A program made the translations under genes and the position numbers. A stretch of 64,000 bases of DNA from Cyanoderma ruficeps (lineage: Eukaryota > Chordata > Aves > Passeriformes > Timaliidae), in NCBI GenBank assembly GCA_008694505.1, contig VZDJ01007755.1:14334471-14398470 (forward strand). The letters run 5' to 3'. Below the pieces are notes generated by a model. That model was not told the origin of the DNA. It searched no databases and was given only the letters and a program-made list of their open reading frames with translations. This document shows positions 37,301 to 49,310 of this stretch, piece after piece (the stretch's first letter is position 1; every line of letters begins with the position of its first letter).

Positions 37301-38401
37301 TTGTGGAATTCGTGTGTGAGCTTTCATGAGTGAAACATAGCAAAAAACCTGATCTTTTTCTTTTCCCTTGGCAGTTTTTTGAAACCACTGCTAGTTAGAA
37401 AGCTGATCTGAGGAAATTCCTACATAGAAGTACATGAACTTCTGGGATTTAAGCCTTTCTGTCATCTGCTCTATCTTACACTTGTTTGGCACATGCATGA
37501 ATATGCAGGTTCAGCAACCTTGCTGTTTAGTCTCTGCCCTATTCAGTGCAATCTCTGGAAAGTGATTCATAAAATGGTTTTATGGATACTTTTCAGATGC
37601 TGATGTAACTCTTATTCACCATCTAGAAAAAAAAAATATTATGTTCTTACTTCTCTCACATATTAAGGTGTTCATCTCCAGAGCATGCCAGAGTATTGCC
37701 TTCAGATTCTTCTGGGGAAGTAGGTGGGGTGTTTGTTGTTGTTTCATGGGTTTATTGTGGCTTTTTTATTCAAGGGTTTTGTTTTTTTCATGTTTTAGAA
37801 GGATTTTCTAAGGACTTTCTTATTCCTTTCTATTTGTATTTATGGATTTTATTTAAAAAAAACCCCAACAACCTGAAATCATCTCTTGTGTGGCCAGTGT
37901 CCCAATTCAAGACAAAATTTAGGAGGGAACACCTAACATCACCCCAGGATAGCCAGTGATAGGGCTTTCTAAATCCATGTTTTATAATTCCTGCCATACC
38001 AGCAAAGCCCATGTTGAAAAACACCAAGATTGCACAGAGGAAAACAAATCTGCAAGTGAACAACTCAGACTGGCTTCTGTCCCATGGGTTGCAAAGAGCT
38101 AAGAGCTGTTATCACATGAAAGGCTGGCTTTTTTTCCAGAGGTGGTGCAGGATTTTGGAAGTTAAGAGAGTCAGAGGAAGTGTTAGTCTTTCAAACATAA
38201 CTGCATGTTAAGTGATTCTTAATAAAGACTCTTGCTGATGTTCCGCTTCCATTGTTCCTATCTTCACAGGCTGGTGCACTTGTGGCACCCTCACGGGTCA
38301 TGCAGCCTTACAGAATTCCTCATCCTCCTCCGTATTATGTATCCTTCAAATACTTTGCAGAGGATATCATGCCTCCCTCAGTTGTTGCTTCACTAAGATA
38401 T
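34319..38401. other. Non-coding stretch without recognised genes
   Basis: Contains a 15-A run at 34536-34550, a polypyrimidine stretch near 35300-35340 and GGG-T tracts near 35120 and 36967. Short open frames only. No repeat family recognised. Confidence 0.5.
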
Positions 38402-38425
38402 GTGAAGCATATCACTATGCTTCAC
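38402..38425. repeat. Perfect 10-bp inverted repeat with 4-nt loop
   Basis: GTGAAGCATA at 38402-38411 pairs exactly with TATGCTTCAC at 38416-38425 around a TCAC loop. It would form a compact hairpin in RNA or a cruciform in DNA. The stem is too short for a microRNA precursor. Confidence 0.85.
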
Positions 38426-41400
38426 TATGTTCAGCTCTTTAATCATCCAATATTAATTGCTCTTGCCAGGCTGTTGCTTATGTTTGTTGCTTAACTTCCT
38501 TTTGATTTGTCTTTATCCTTCTCTTATTTAGACTTGGACAAACAACAGATTTGGAATACTAGTTAGGGAGGATAATAGAATATGGCCAATTATCACCAAT
38601 TTTCCTACCTCTAGTCTTTCTGAATGATGTAGCTATGTGTTCTTTTTTCTTCTTTATGTCATTAGAAGAGGAAGGTAGTCTTTAGTATTGCACTGACTTA
38701 AATAGAAGCGTCGGCATCCTTTGGTTGCAATAAATGTAAGGGTTGTTTTTTTTGGGTTTTTTTTTTTTGATGGAGGGGAAATTGATTTAAAGACATGTAG
38801 CAACTTAGCCATAGTCCAGTTATCAGAGAGGTGGTAGCTGTGTAGTCATTTTGTAGCTCTGTTTTCTTGACCCTGTAACGCGTAATCACTTTGTATGTTT
38901 GACTGGTGTTTTTACAACAAAGATCAAGGAGGAGGAGGGAAGGAAGGGAGGGAAGGAAAGGAATTATTACAAATATGTAAATCATGACTCATTTTCCAGT
39001 AAAAATTGGTAGAGTTTTTACACCAAGTTATAGAAGAAATATATATGATTTGCTGCCAGACATTTTATGTCAGACAATTAAAATTGTTTAGGAAAGCTGG
39101 GTATCTGAAACAGAATTGGAAAGCAGATCAGTCTGGGGAATTGTCCCATCTGGCAGATGTCTACAAGAAATCACTGCAAGCAAGAATGATTTTTTTTTTC
39201 CTTCTTTCCCCCAAATTATATATGCTTTTCCAAATTTAACAGCAGCCCTCTAAGAAATATGTGGTTTGAGTTTCATTGTTCCCACTGTGAGTGCCTGTAA
39301 GCACCATTGAGGAAAGACATATTTCCAGACTGAAGCAAATAAAAGGATTTTTGCCTTCCAGAATTGTTATTTGATAGGTTAAATCTCACAGTCACAGATT
39401 TTTATTTTTTCTGGTTGAGCAGAATTATTGAGCAACCACGACTTCCTTGTCTCTACAGCCAGATGTATCAGTTCTGTATCTCAGTTGCAATGAGGATTGC
39501 AGTTCAATTACTATGATTTTTGCCTCTTGTTTGTATGTTTTGGGAGATCTCCTGTAGATGTGTTAAGAAGCTCTCTTACCAGGAGACTGAAGTTAGTTAG
39601 ATGGAGCGATACATGTCCAGTGGAAAATGTTTTAGGCCTCCTCAAAAAAGGGGGGAAAATCCAACAGCTGCATGTTTTTGTGTGTTCTTCCTAGCTCTTT
39701 TCAGATATCCTCATGCCCAATTTTCCCCTCCTCTGAAAACTGACTTTTGGACCGTGAAGGAGAAAAAGAAAAGTCAAAAAAGTTGTCATTATGTGTATTC
39801 TTTTTGAATTTTTAACTTCCTTTCTGGAATTAGTACCCCTTTCCAAATCCTGTGTTTCCTTTCTTGTGATTTGCAGTTGGAATATGAGAACCTATAATCA
39901 CTGACTGGTAGTTTGCCCTCCTACCAGCTTCAGTAAGTGTAGTAATACTTTAGAACCTTGTTGGAAGTATGGTTCTAAATGTTTTGTTCATCTTTAAAGA
40001 TTTATTGGTTTAGGGTTTTTCTTAATATAAATCACCAGATACCACAGTTTATTCAAAATATTTTTCCCTATGCTTGAAACAGACTTGGTTGGATGTTAGA
40101 TGCTGGATATTTATTTGTTACTGAAATAACGCTGTTTGACAAAATATGTTCAGGATAGCAAAGATTTTTTTTGCAAGCACACCCCTTTTCTTTCTATGGG
40201 AAATAATTTTTATATGCAATTCATTTGCCATGTTTTGGGTTTCTATAGCATGATTATTTCCTTTTTTAAGTCATTAATATTGTATTGTATCTACTACCAC
40301 ATGGAGAGGAGAGCATTCCCTTACAGTAAAATGATAACTGGTTAGATTTAAAATTATTTCATCCATAAATCTTGACTTCTTTATAGTTGTTTATGTTCAT
40401 ACATATAAAAGAATCAATGCTTAGAGAAATAATTTATGTTATATGAGGCAAAAAAAACCCCAAACCTGATAAGTGTGTGAATGAGAATTGTTTCTCTGGA
40501 AGCCTGTAGTTTAAGTTCAGTATTTTCAAGATGAGAGTTTTTCTCTATTCTTTTGTAACAATCGTGGGCACATCACACTAGCTCTGCACAGAGGTGAGAG
40601 GACTGAAGAACTACAAAAATAAAAACCTTCAGTACAAGTTTGGAGTAGTTTCTGTGTTACAAAGGCTAAATTCCAATATACATAACTGGTCCACCCAATA
40701 GTGAGACTTATCTAATCTAGTTGCTTACCTAATGTAATAAAGACTCTGTTATGCTTTGAAAAAAAACCCAATCAAATAATACTTTAAGCTAGAGAAGAAC
40801 CTCTCTGGGATACTACCTTTTTTTTTTCCTATAAAATAGCAGTGCAATTTTAGAATTAGTTTATTGTGTTCTGTTCCCATGCTGGTGGAAGTCATGCTTA
40901 ATTTTGGCCAAAATGAAATACTCCCTTTATTTGTCTGCATGTTTTTGCTTCTGAAATGAGCAGCAGAGAGAAGCATGTATTATTCAGTATATTTCTCTGC
41001 CTCAGTCACAAACACAATATTTCTGCCCTCACAGTCTCTTCAGGACATACCAACACTGTACTTGGTCACATGAGGAATTTTAGCTGGTGTGGTGGAGCTA
41101 TGGGACACTTTAATTGTGACCCAGGATTTATACTGTGCTCTGCAGTACTGTGAAAACGTTATTCAGTTGAGTCCTGTACTCATCAAATGTGTACTGCGAC
41201 GTGAATTCTGCACTGAAGGCAACAACACATTCCCTTTCTGGAAAGAGGTTTTGCATGTCTCTGTTAGTATAATTATTCAGAAATTTTACAAAGGAACAAA
41301 AAAGCCTTTGATTCACCATGTCCCAAAGTGTTGAAATAATGTATTTTTAAATGTGTTTAGTGTTACATTTCAGACTTTTTCCAATTTTAAGTTGGGATCA

Positions 41401-43307
41401 CTTAGAAAGCAGAGAAGATTGGATGTTGCAGTAGTCATCATTATCTCCTTAATAAAGGCCTGAGATAAGCACCTTAAAAGCAGTGTTTGGGTTTGATACT
41501 GGCAAAAGTCCATATTTATTGTGTTTTTCTTTTAATGTTATCATAAAGGTAAACTTTTTTGCACAAAATTTATTACAATTTCACTATGATTGAAAGGAGA
41601 GGTAATGTTTAAAAGATGGAACTGGTATCCAGCTCTTGGATCTTGGTTCTTAAGTTAATATGACTATGTAAACACCTGCAGGACCTCTTGCTGCTCTCTA
41701 TAAGAAAACTGCATATTTCCTTTTTTTCAGCCATGGAAAAATGCGTTGGCCACAGTTTTGATTTTCAGAGCATTTTCACATTTTCTACTGCAACCATATT
41801 ATGTAAAGATAAACTAATACCACAAGGAAAAAAACCAGCAAAATGGCAGCACTGATGCCTTTGTAAAACACCTAATTTAATCTATTTGAAATTAATTGTG
41901 TTTCCCAAAGAGAAACCTTATAAAGCAAAGACTTAAGGATGTGGAAAACAACACTGATTTTTAATTGAAAATCCAGTCCTCCTGTAATGCTGTCATAGTA
42001 ATGATGAACACATTTTGCTCTTCTGTAAAATGCTGCATCCATTATGTTGTGAGTTTGGCTTTGGTGCAGCTGCATTGGGGCACAAATGCAAAAGAAAAGA
42101 ATCTGACTGATTAAAAAGACTCTTTTGTAGAGATGAGGCTTAAAACTAGTTCTCTCCAGCCTGAATTTTTGTTGCTGTTATTGTTCCTGTTGGTTGTTCA
42201 CTAAATATAGGAACAAAAGGGTTTTTATATTCGAGTTAAGAACAGAGTTTCTAACTAGGTGGAACCAATAACTGAGAATTAAGAACTTGCTGTTTGGAAG
42301 AGCCAGCAGAAGGGCTTCCCATTTGAAAACATCTATTAAAAAAACAAAACAAAACATCCTTTTTTTTTAGCAGTGTTCCATCCATTTTTATCCCTGTTTC
42401 AAAATCAAATGTCCCATAGATTTGCAAGTTTGGGTTTGCAAGCCTGTCATCTAAATAGTAGAAAACATTGCTGCATAAAGAGACTTGAGATTTAAATGTA
42501 GAAATGAATCCTGTCTGGCATGTTTGTCTAGCATGAAAATTTCATTGACCACCACTCTCAAATTTTGGGAGTAGATCCTTCTTACACACAATTAAACTTT
42601 TAGGAACATGAGAATGCAGGTTTTTATATTCAGTTTTCATAGTGAAGGAAAAGTAAGATACTCACTGGTGTAGTACAGCATGCATTGAAGCAGTCTGAGT
42701 TTGGCACAATAATGCCATCCACTGACCCTTTGTCAATCTGTCAGAGTTTTCTTCATAATTCAGTTTACTTGTACAAATAATGCATAAAAAATGCTGAAAT
42801 TATAGAGTAGAAAATAATGTGGATCAAATAAATGTTAAATCAAATTTGTAGTTATTAAAGTCCTTTGCAAATATTGAAGTCGAAAATTATGTGTAGCTTT
42901 GTTGGTCAAATTTTTTTTTTTTTCAGGGATAGAGTCATGTAATCTGTGATGCACCTTACACTGTGCTTTTTGTAGAAAATTGTGTATAGTATTTCAAAAA
43001 TATCTCTTCCAGAGACCTGTGCACTGCGAATTTCTGAGAAAACGTGGTACACTTTAGCCTGAACCTTATGCTCTTAGCAAGCAGAGTAGTTTCATCAGCA
43101 GATTTCCATTTCTGTGCTGTATCTGTGTGTTCATATTGGGGGAGAACAATTCTGGAAACAATTTTTCATGTTTGGTATATGTTTTTATTAGCAGTTTCCC
43201 TTCCCCTTTTCTTTTTATCTGCCCTGTGTATTTCTCCGGTAAAAATGCATTTTACATGCAAATGATGATAATCAACCTTTGCAAATCCATTTGACTCAGT
43301 TTGAAAG
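38426..43307. other. Non-coding stretch with a purine microsatellite
   Basis: An imperfect GGA/GGAA tract lies at 38927-38962. T-run tracts occur at 38746-38768 and A-C tracts near 40450 and 40759. Otherwise AT-rich and CpG-poor DNA with no recognised genes or repeat families. Confidence 0.5.
38927..38962. repeat. GGA/GGAA purine microsatellite
   Basis: A pure purine run built from GGA and GGAA units with small irregularities. GGAA repeats can bind ETS-family factors, but nothing else here supports a function. Confidence 0.9.
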
Positions 43308-43313
43308 GAGCAG
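43308..43313. repeat. Left target-site duplication of the solo LTR
   Basis: GAGCAG directly before the LTR's TGTCGGGG end; identical to 43925-43930. Confidence 0.9.
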
Positions 43314-43924
43314 TGTCGGGGTGCGTGCCTCGCTGGTCAGCCTGGCTGGCTGGCTTGCCCGGCCGCTCCAGCACGCTCCGACAACAGCAAGGTGAGCTCT
43401 TGGTTCTGCAGGCCTTCAGACCTTCTGCTGCTATGGTTCGTGGCGATGAAAGAAAGAGTGACCTCTCGGAGGTTATATAAATCAGGGTTTATTGGGGGAC
43501 AGGGGACCCCATCACCCTAGATCAACAACCCCAGGAGAGATGCAGTCCCTGGGCTAGGGGGTCTTTTCAGGGCTAGCTCAAGAGGGGTGGATACAATCTC
43601 CAAGCCAATTAACAAAGTATACATTCCAACTAAGTTACATAGCTCATAATACATCAAAGACTTAGGTAGAGTTTCTGGGGGGGGGGCAGGCATCAAGCAG
43701 ACTCCTCCAAGGCCCTTATCCTTGAAAAGCAACACTCTCCCTAACAAGCAAAAAATTTATAATAAACAGACTAATTAAAAACCGTCTCTAGGCAAAGAAA
43801 GAAAAAAACCACATACTAACTTCTGATAAGAAAACATTCTAAAAAAAACAAAGGGGCCCATCTTAGGCACATAAAGCTAAACTAAACTTAATATAAAACT
43901 TTTAAACAATCCTACAACCCCACA
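43314..43924 (-). mobile_element. Solo LTR of an endogenous retrovirus, class II (ERVK-like)
   Basis: The 611-bp element begins TGTCGGGGTG and ends CAACCCCACA, so its ends are near-perfect short inverted repeats with the TG...CA termini of retroviral LTRs. It is bounded by an exact 6-bp duplication, GAGCAG; six bases is the size made by class II (ERVK-like) and alpharetroviral integrases. On the minus strand a TATAAA (43754-43759) precedes an AATAAA (43488-43493), followed by a CpG-rich terminal part, which fits U3, R and U5 order. A second AATAAA on the plus strand (43761-43766) leaves some doubt about orientation. No gag, pol or env sequence adjoins it, so it is a solitary LTR left by recombination between two LTRs. 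The 76-codon minus frame inside is not a gene. Confidence 0.9.
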
Positions 43925-43930
43925 GAGCAG
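43925..43930. repeat. Right target-site duplication of the solo LTR
   Basis: GAGCAG directly after the ...CCCCACA end; matches the left copy exactly. Confidence 0.9.
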
Positions 43931-45774
43931 AACTGGAATGATTGAGAAAAGAGGAATGGGATCCTTGACAAATTCACGATGTATGGTTCTTGATATGTTG
44001 TCTTTTTTTCTATGTTGACATAGAAAGAAAAATAACGTGTGGGGAAAAGGAAAACTACATATCTTGCTTTTGGTGGTTAGGTTTAAAGAGATTGCAGTAG
44101 TTTTGCTAAGATACTCATGTTTGATTGATCATATCTTTGACTGGGAACTTGTGTTGCTTCTGAATGCAATTCCGCTTACTAACTTAGCTCATTACCAGTA
44201 TTTTTTCAAGTGAAGATTAGTTTTAATATACTGGGATGTGCTTAAATTGTTTTCTATGTTAAATTTCTTTGAAAAGTACATTAAGTAAGCCATTAACATG
44301 GAAGACTAGAATAGTACATTAACCAAATGAATGTTTGACAAGCATGATTCTTTAAACGTACATTGTTTTTTCGTTTCATATGGCTGTAAAATTAAAAGTG
44401 CTCTTAATGTAATTCAGTTTCAACAAATGGTGCTTTTATCCAATTGAAAAATAATCACCTTTACTTTCTATTAAGCAAATTAAATATTTTTACCAAGTAA
44501 CTAGATTATTAACTTAATGTGCCTCAGTTATTTTGACTGACAGGAGAGGAAAAAAAAAACTGTGTAGGTTTTGCTTAATATGTTCAATCTGTTATAACCA
44601 AAAAACCCCTAAAAGTTTATGTAGTAAATCATAATTGCATTAATTTCATAGTGTAAAGACTATGATCTTTGGATTTTTTTCTTACTAACGCAAGTTTATG
44701 CAAAAAGAGGTATTTAGAGGGACTGGGGAAGTAAGTCAGAACAGCTGAAAACTAAATGCCATCCCAGTTTCAGCTATTGTTCATAACATTTTTAGAGAGG
44801 CTGAGTTTGAAGTTAGAGGCAACAATATAAATGGAATTGTAAGTTGCTGTGGGTAAGGTGATGATACACAAAGTCTAAACTGGATTTCAATATTGGTAAT
44901 TTTACTCCTAGATTATATTTTGTTTTCATTACTTAGCACTTTAAGTGAGCTACAGATAAAAATGAGCAGATAGATTTATATCTACTTGTGTGTCACTTGA
45001 CATCAGGCATAAAAGCTGAACATTAAAGAAGATTCTCATCCTAAAGTTAGTTTGGAAAAAAGAGTTTTTAAATCTAATCTTACAACAAGCATATAGAATT
45101 GCTTTAATATAGAGATAATTCTCAGTCTTTGTTGCATCTAGTAGCCCCCAAGAGTCTGTATTTGTAATTTTCTGTAAAATTAAGCAGGAAGGTCCAAGAA
45201 TAAGTAGAATAGAAACCTCTTCTTTCATGAATCCATTTGTAGTTGAGTGGATGTGCAGAGGTGTCTGTGCTGTGGAGGTGGAAGCATCCATTTGACCGCA
45301 CTTCCAAAGTTACGATACCTCGTGTGGGCATGGAAGAACAAAGTTGTTTAAGACTGTTTCTTGATGGTGTCCCTGGTCCTTCTTAAGCTGTCTTTCTATT
45401 ATAGTAACAAATTTGTATAGTATTTAGTTTATATATATGCAATTATAGTATTTGCATAATCTATGCATGGTCAACATGGTCTATTTAACTTTTTTTTTAA
45501 AACACGATGATGAAAATATGATAGAAGAACTTGCCACATCTTTTGAGATGATACATCATGGGTATCCTCATACATTTTGGTTTTTTGTGTTACATGGTTC
45601 GATTCACTGGATCAGCAACAGTTGCTGCTTTCATGGAGTGAGAAGCTCAGTTTCTTCTTTTACATTTTTGTGCATGCTTTTGTTCCTGCATAGTTGGTTT
45701 CTTTGATAGCCTGCGTTTAAGTTTACCTCATGACATCTTGGTGGTTCATCTTGGATCAACAGCAGAACTGCTTT
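43931..45774. other. Non-coding, CpG-depleted stretch
   Basis: AT-rich DNA with very few CpG (I count four in 44341-45300). A minus frame of 113 codons at 44950-45291 matches nothing known. No repeats recognised. Confidence 0.5.
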
Positions 45775-46740
45775 ATCGTGCTGTTCCTTGGGCAGATGTG
45801 CAGCTCTTTGTGCGTCTGCCTTCCAACTTGCATCCCGCCTTTTGTCTCTGTGGCGTGGAAATTGATCCCTCCTAAAGGGCGCTGTCAAATTCAGTCAGGG
45901 AGAAAAGGATACCCTGCCAAAGCTGGAGGAGAAAATCAGTGGGTCCCTAAGGATGAGCCTCTTTCAGCATGGTTGCATAGCTAAAATATTGAAGCTGGTG
46001 GCTCCGTGTGTGCCATCCTAAGAATTTGTCAGTGTGAATAACCCCCCGACCCTCTGACTGTATGCAAAGCAAGGCCTGAATAACAGCTTTGTGCTGCAGG
46101 AACTTGACACATGGAGCGGGACTAAAAGCCGGGTTTCATTGGTTTTTGCGGACATTTAACATTCAAGTCTCGTAAAAGAAAGAAGCTCGTTATGACTCAG
46201 TTCCGTTAATTAGACGTAAATTACTGTCTTCAGTGCCTTAACACAAGGGAAGGTAAGGGGGAGTTCTGCAGGACCAGAGGATACAGAAATTGTAATTAGA
46301 TGAGGGCTTGGGCTGGGAAAGGGTGGTTGAGCACAAGCTCCCATTGAGCTCCTGGGGCTCACGCTGAACAGTGTGTGCAAGGACTGAAGTCAGAATAATC
46401 TCTTTTTAGCCTCCACCCAGATTTGTTGTGTTTCATTCCGAGATGACTGGTGTGGCTGACTCTGAATGATGTGATGAACAGATGTAGTTCATCTAGTAAG
46501 GGTTTTATCTTCTGCGGAAAGCTTTAAGCAATCTCCGTTTTAAAAAGGCGATTAGCCTTTAATTCTTAAAAGTTCAAAGGGACATCCAAAGTATTCTCTG
46601 ACTTCTCGTGGTCCTGGGCATAGCCATGGGCTTCTTATGGTATTGATCATCTCTTTATCATTTATCTAAAAATATTACGCCTATTACATATTGTCTAGCA
46701 TACCCTGTCCCAAAAATTCTGGTTTCGAAGCAGAATTGTA
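45775..46740. promoter_or_regulatory. CpG-retaining block, candidate conserved enhancer
   Basis: I count 22 CpG in about 950 bp, against four in a similar length just to the left, although the block is not GC-rich enough to be a CpG island. The densest part, 46085-46250, holds a TGACTCA AP-1 site at 46193-46199 and a homeodomain-type TTAATTAG at 46206-46213. A TTCAAAG TCF/LEF-type site lies at 46573-46579 beside GCGATTAG. A GGCGCTGTC half-site resembling one arm of the REST element lies at 45878-45886. CpG survive where DNA is kept unmethylated or under constraint, so a distal regulatory element is inferred. Open frames in it (84 codons at 45730-45984) are unrecognised. Confidence 0.4.
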
Positions 46741-47525
46741 AAAGCATTAAGGAGATAAATGAGTTCAGATGTGTCTCTGTTCAAGAAGAGGTAATAATTT
46801 GTTTTGAAGCTAACAATTCTTATGTTAGATTTGGTGGGGTTTTTCCCATTGCTTGCAAAATTTGCCGTTTGTAAAATGTATGACTTAGAAGATGCTTTAA
46901 TCCACTAAAAAAGGATTTCCAAAAAGCATTTTGCAGTTGATTTATTCAAATTCAGAGGTGAAAGGATTGTTTTCCATAGTGTAAACATGGAAATGTTTAT
47001 TGTCCACCTTGATAGTAAATAGCAATTGCCACAGTCTTTCCTGTCCACTAAGACATTGTCCAGTGGTAGCATTAAACAAGCATCTGACTCAACGGTAGTT
47101 GTAGTTTTGTTCTCCTCTCTAGAGTTGAGTTCAGAAGTAGCACATTAGCAAAACATCCACAATGGAGCAGTCGGTTTTGAGAGACTGATGGAAATAGAAG
47201 TACTTGAAGCATCATTTATGTTCTCTTTGAATGTTAGTGTATAACAAGGAAAAGTTAGCTGTAGGGACTTAATGACAGGGCAGGCTCATCACTGTAAGAT
47301 TAACACAGTGAATAATTTTTTGTTCCTGCATTGTTATCTGTCCAGCTGTTCCATGAATACCTTTTAGAGCCGAGCAGTAAATCTTCCTGTAACTTTTATG
47401 CTGTTTCTCTCAGAACAGTTTTCTGTTCTTGTGATAATAATGTTGGTAAGTAGCTAGGCTGGTTATGTGTAGTGAAGCTGGGATTTGTGGTCTTGCCTCC
47501 TGATGATTAGGCTTTCTTTGTTCAG
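46741..47525. other. Non-coding stretch
   Basis: AT-rich DNA between the CpG-retaining block and the candidate exon; no features recognised. Confidence 0.5.
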
Positions 47526-47639
47526 CAAAAAGCCATTGAAGTATTAATAAAGGCAAAAAACAGCAGGTTGCTCAGCACCAGTCAGAAGCCAACACAGCGA
47601 GGAGCAAGAGGCAGGCAAGGGGAGGACACAGATGGGCTT
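47526..47639 (+). other. Candidate symmetric exon, unidentified
   Basis: A strong pyrimidine-rich acceptor (GGCTTTCTTTGTTCAG) ends at 47525, and GTAAGTAA, a strong donor after CTT, begins at 47640. The 114-bp insert is exactly 38 codons and is open in the phase starting at its first base, with residues such as QKAIEVLIKAKNSR at the start and GRQGEDTDGL at the end. It is richer in GC and in purines than its flanks. I recognise no protein; the middle is rich in R, Q and S. Both splice sites are good, which makes this the best plus-strand exon candidate, but no upstream candidate joins it in frame. Confidence 0.3.
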
Positions 47640-47786
47640 GTAAGTAAATATCAAAATGTAATTTCAGGCTTTTCTTGTAAAGAAAGAATACAGAGTTCAA
47701 AACCTATAATGAAATGGTCAGTTTGGGCAACTGACACCTAGTGTATTACAGAATACATTAGAAGAGTTTGCCAGTTGGAATGTCAT

Positions 47787-47820
47787 AGTTTGAAAGCACA
47801 GATAGTTTGGAAGCACAGAT
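47787..47820. repeat. Tandem duplication of 17 bp
   Basis: Two adjacent copies of AGTTTG(A/G)AAGCACAGAT, differing at one base. Confidence 0.92.
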
Positions 47821-47856
47821 GTTACATTTATGTAAAGGCTCTTGGTAAAACAAAAC

Positions 47857-47880
47857 CATGATCTACTCCATGATCTACAC
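47857..47880. repeat. Tandem duplication of 12 bp
   Basis: CATGATCTACTC is followed at once by CATGATCTACAC; one base differs. It lies only 36 bp after the 17-bp duplication. Confidence 0.9.
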
Positions 47881-49310
47881 TCCCAGTAATTCTTTTTGAG
47901 TTTGTTTTTAATTGGTCCTCATTTTCTAACCCTTGAACTACCTGTGAAGTAACAAGCTAAAAAAGACAGAAACAATTTCAAAAACACTGGTAGTCCAGAG
48001 GCAAATCTGACCCTCAGGCCCATACTTATCTGCAGGCGTATTTGCTTCTGTGAGTGCTCAGAGTGACTCTTGTAGCTATGCCATTGTAGACTTCTAAAAC
48101 CTAAACTTGTGAGGTGTCCTAGAAAAGCAAACAAAAGTGTTTTTCTTTGAACAAAGTGAATTGCTTTGTTCTTATCTCAAACTGTTTGGCTTGTAAATCC
48201 CATTTTAGCCTTTTCAGTTACTTCAGCAAGTTGATAGGGAGAAACATTGTGTTCTTCACTATGCAGTCTTACTGGTTAACTGTGGTCACTGTAAATCATT
48301 GTCAGAGTGACAATATGTTAGTGACAGGATGGAAGATACCATGTTCACCCATGCAGCTGGAAGGGCATAACTGTTACCACTGAAGGTCATTTTGGAATGG
48401 AGGAGGAGCAGCAGATATTTATTTTAGATGATTTTTGCATGACCAGTGTTAAATGTGTCGGATTGTAAGAATGCTGTCTACAGATAAGAAATGCTTTATT
48501 TTTCTCATTTCAATACTGCCAGCTGAAAATAGCCTTAATAGATATTATTGATGTGATGATTCTTGTTTCAGTCAGGATAGAATTCTGTGCTGATTCTTTC
48601 TGCTCGATCAGTTTACCATGTAGACCATTTAGTGAAATGCTTACTAAATAAACTCTTACAAACTATATAAATAATTAGAGAACCAAGTCCTGTAGCAGAC
48701 CTAGGAGTCTTGCTGGAACAACCTATGTCCCCATGTCCTACCTTCTGCATCATCTGATTATAATCTAATAGAGTGAAGTACATAAAACACAAACCTAGCT
48801 GAGTCTGTAGTTATCAGATTTCTGTCCGCCAGCCTGGTGCTCGTGTATCCTGGTACATGTTTTTCTCCTTCCTGTTAGTCAGTAAAAGAATGACTTCTGA
48901 AGAGGTTGAATCAAAGGAATTAAAAACATTATTAGAATAAATGAATTTAATTAAGAAATCTTGTATGTAAAAGATTTTTTTTCCCTAGTTTCAAAGTACA
49001 AATAGCAGGGACACTTCTCTCATACATAATTTGTATGGACCTCCTTCCAAGCAATAGATCTTCTGCAGTTAGATATTCTTCAAGAGTATGAGATCTCTTC
49101 CACCAGCTTGTCTGAAGGGCTCAGCTTCCATCTGCTGCTTTTTCTTCCTTGGATATATGTGCTAACCTTACCTCAAATCTCAGAAATTTTTAAAGAGAAT
49201 AAATCCTCCTTCTCTAAAGAAAGAAATGTCTTTATTTAAGACTGGCTTTTATAAGACTTGGAGTTCAAGATCATGTATTTTTGTTAGCTAGTATGGAGCA
49301 GCTGGTACTT
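47881..49310. other. Non-coding stretch without recognised features
   Basis: AT-rich DNA, short open frames only. A minus-strand splice-bounded 42-bp segment near 49177-49218 has stops in every phase and is not listed as an exon. Confidence 0.5.

Noticed and set aside
39877..39933. Strong polypyrimidine acceptor followed by GTAAGT 57 bp later
   Set aside because: All three phases contain stops; at best a non-coding exon, with no other support.
43517..43747. 76-codon minus-strand frame inside the LTR
   Set aside because: Lies wholly within LTR sequence, which is regulatory, and resembles no retroviral protein.
44300..44330. TGGAAGACTAG word resembling miR-7
   Set aside because: Only about 11 bases match and no complementary arm is present.
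45878..45886. REST-like half-site GGCGCTGTC
   Set aside because: The second arm of the element is absent at the proper spacing, so it is not called as a REST site on its own.
49177..49218. Minus-strand 42-bp segment between TTTCTTTAG and GAG-GTAAGG
   Set aside because: Stops in every phase; good splice words arise by chance several times in a window this size.
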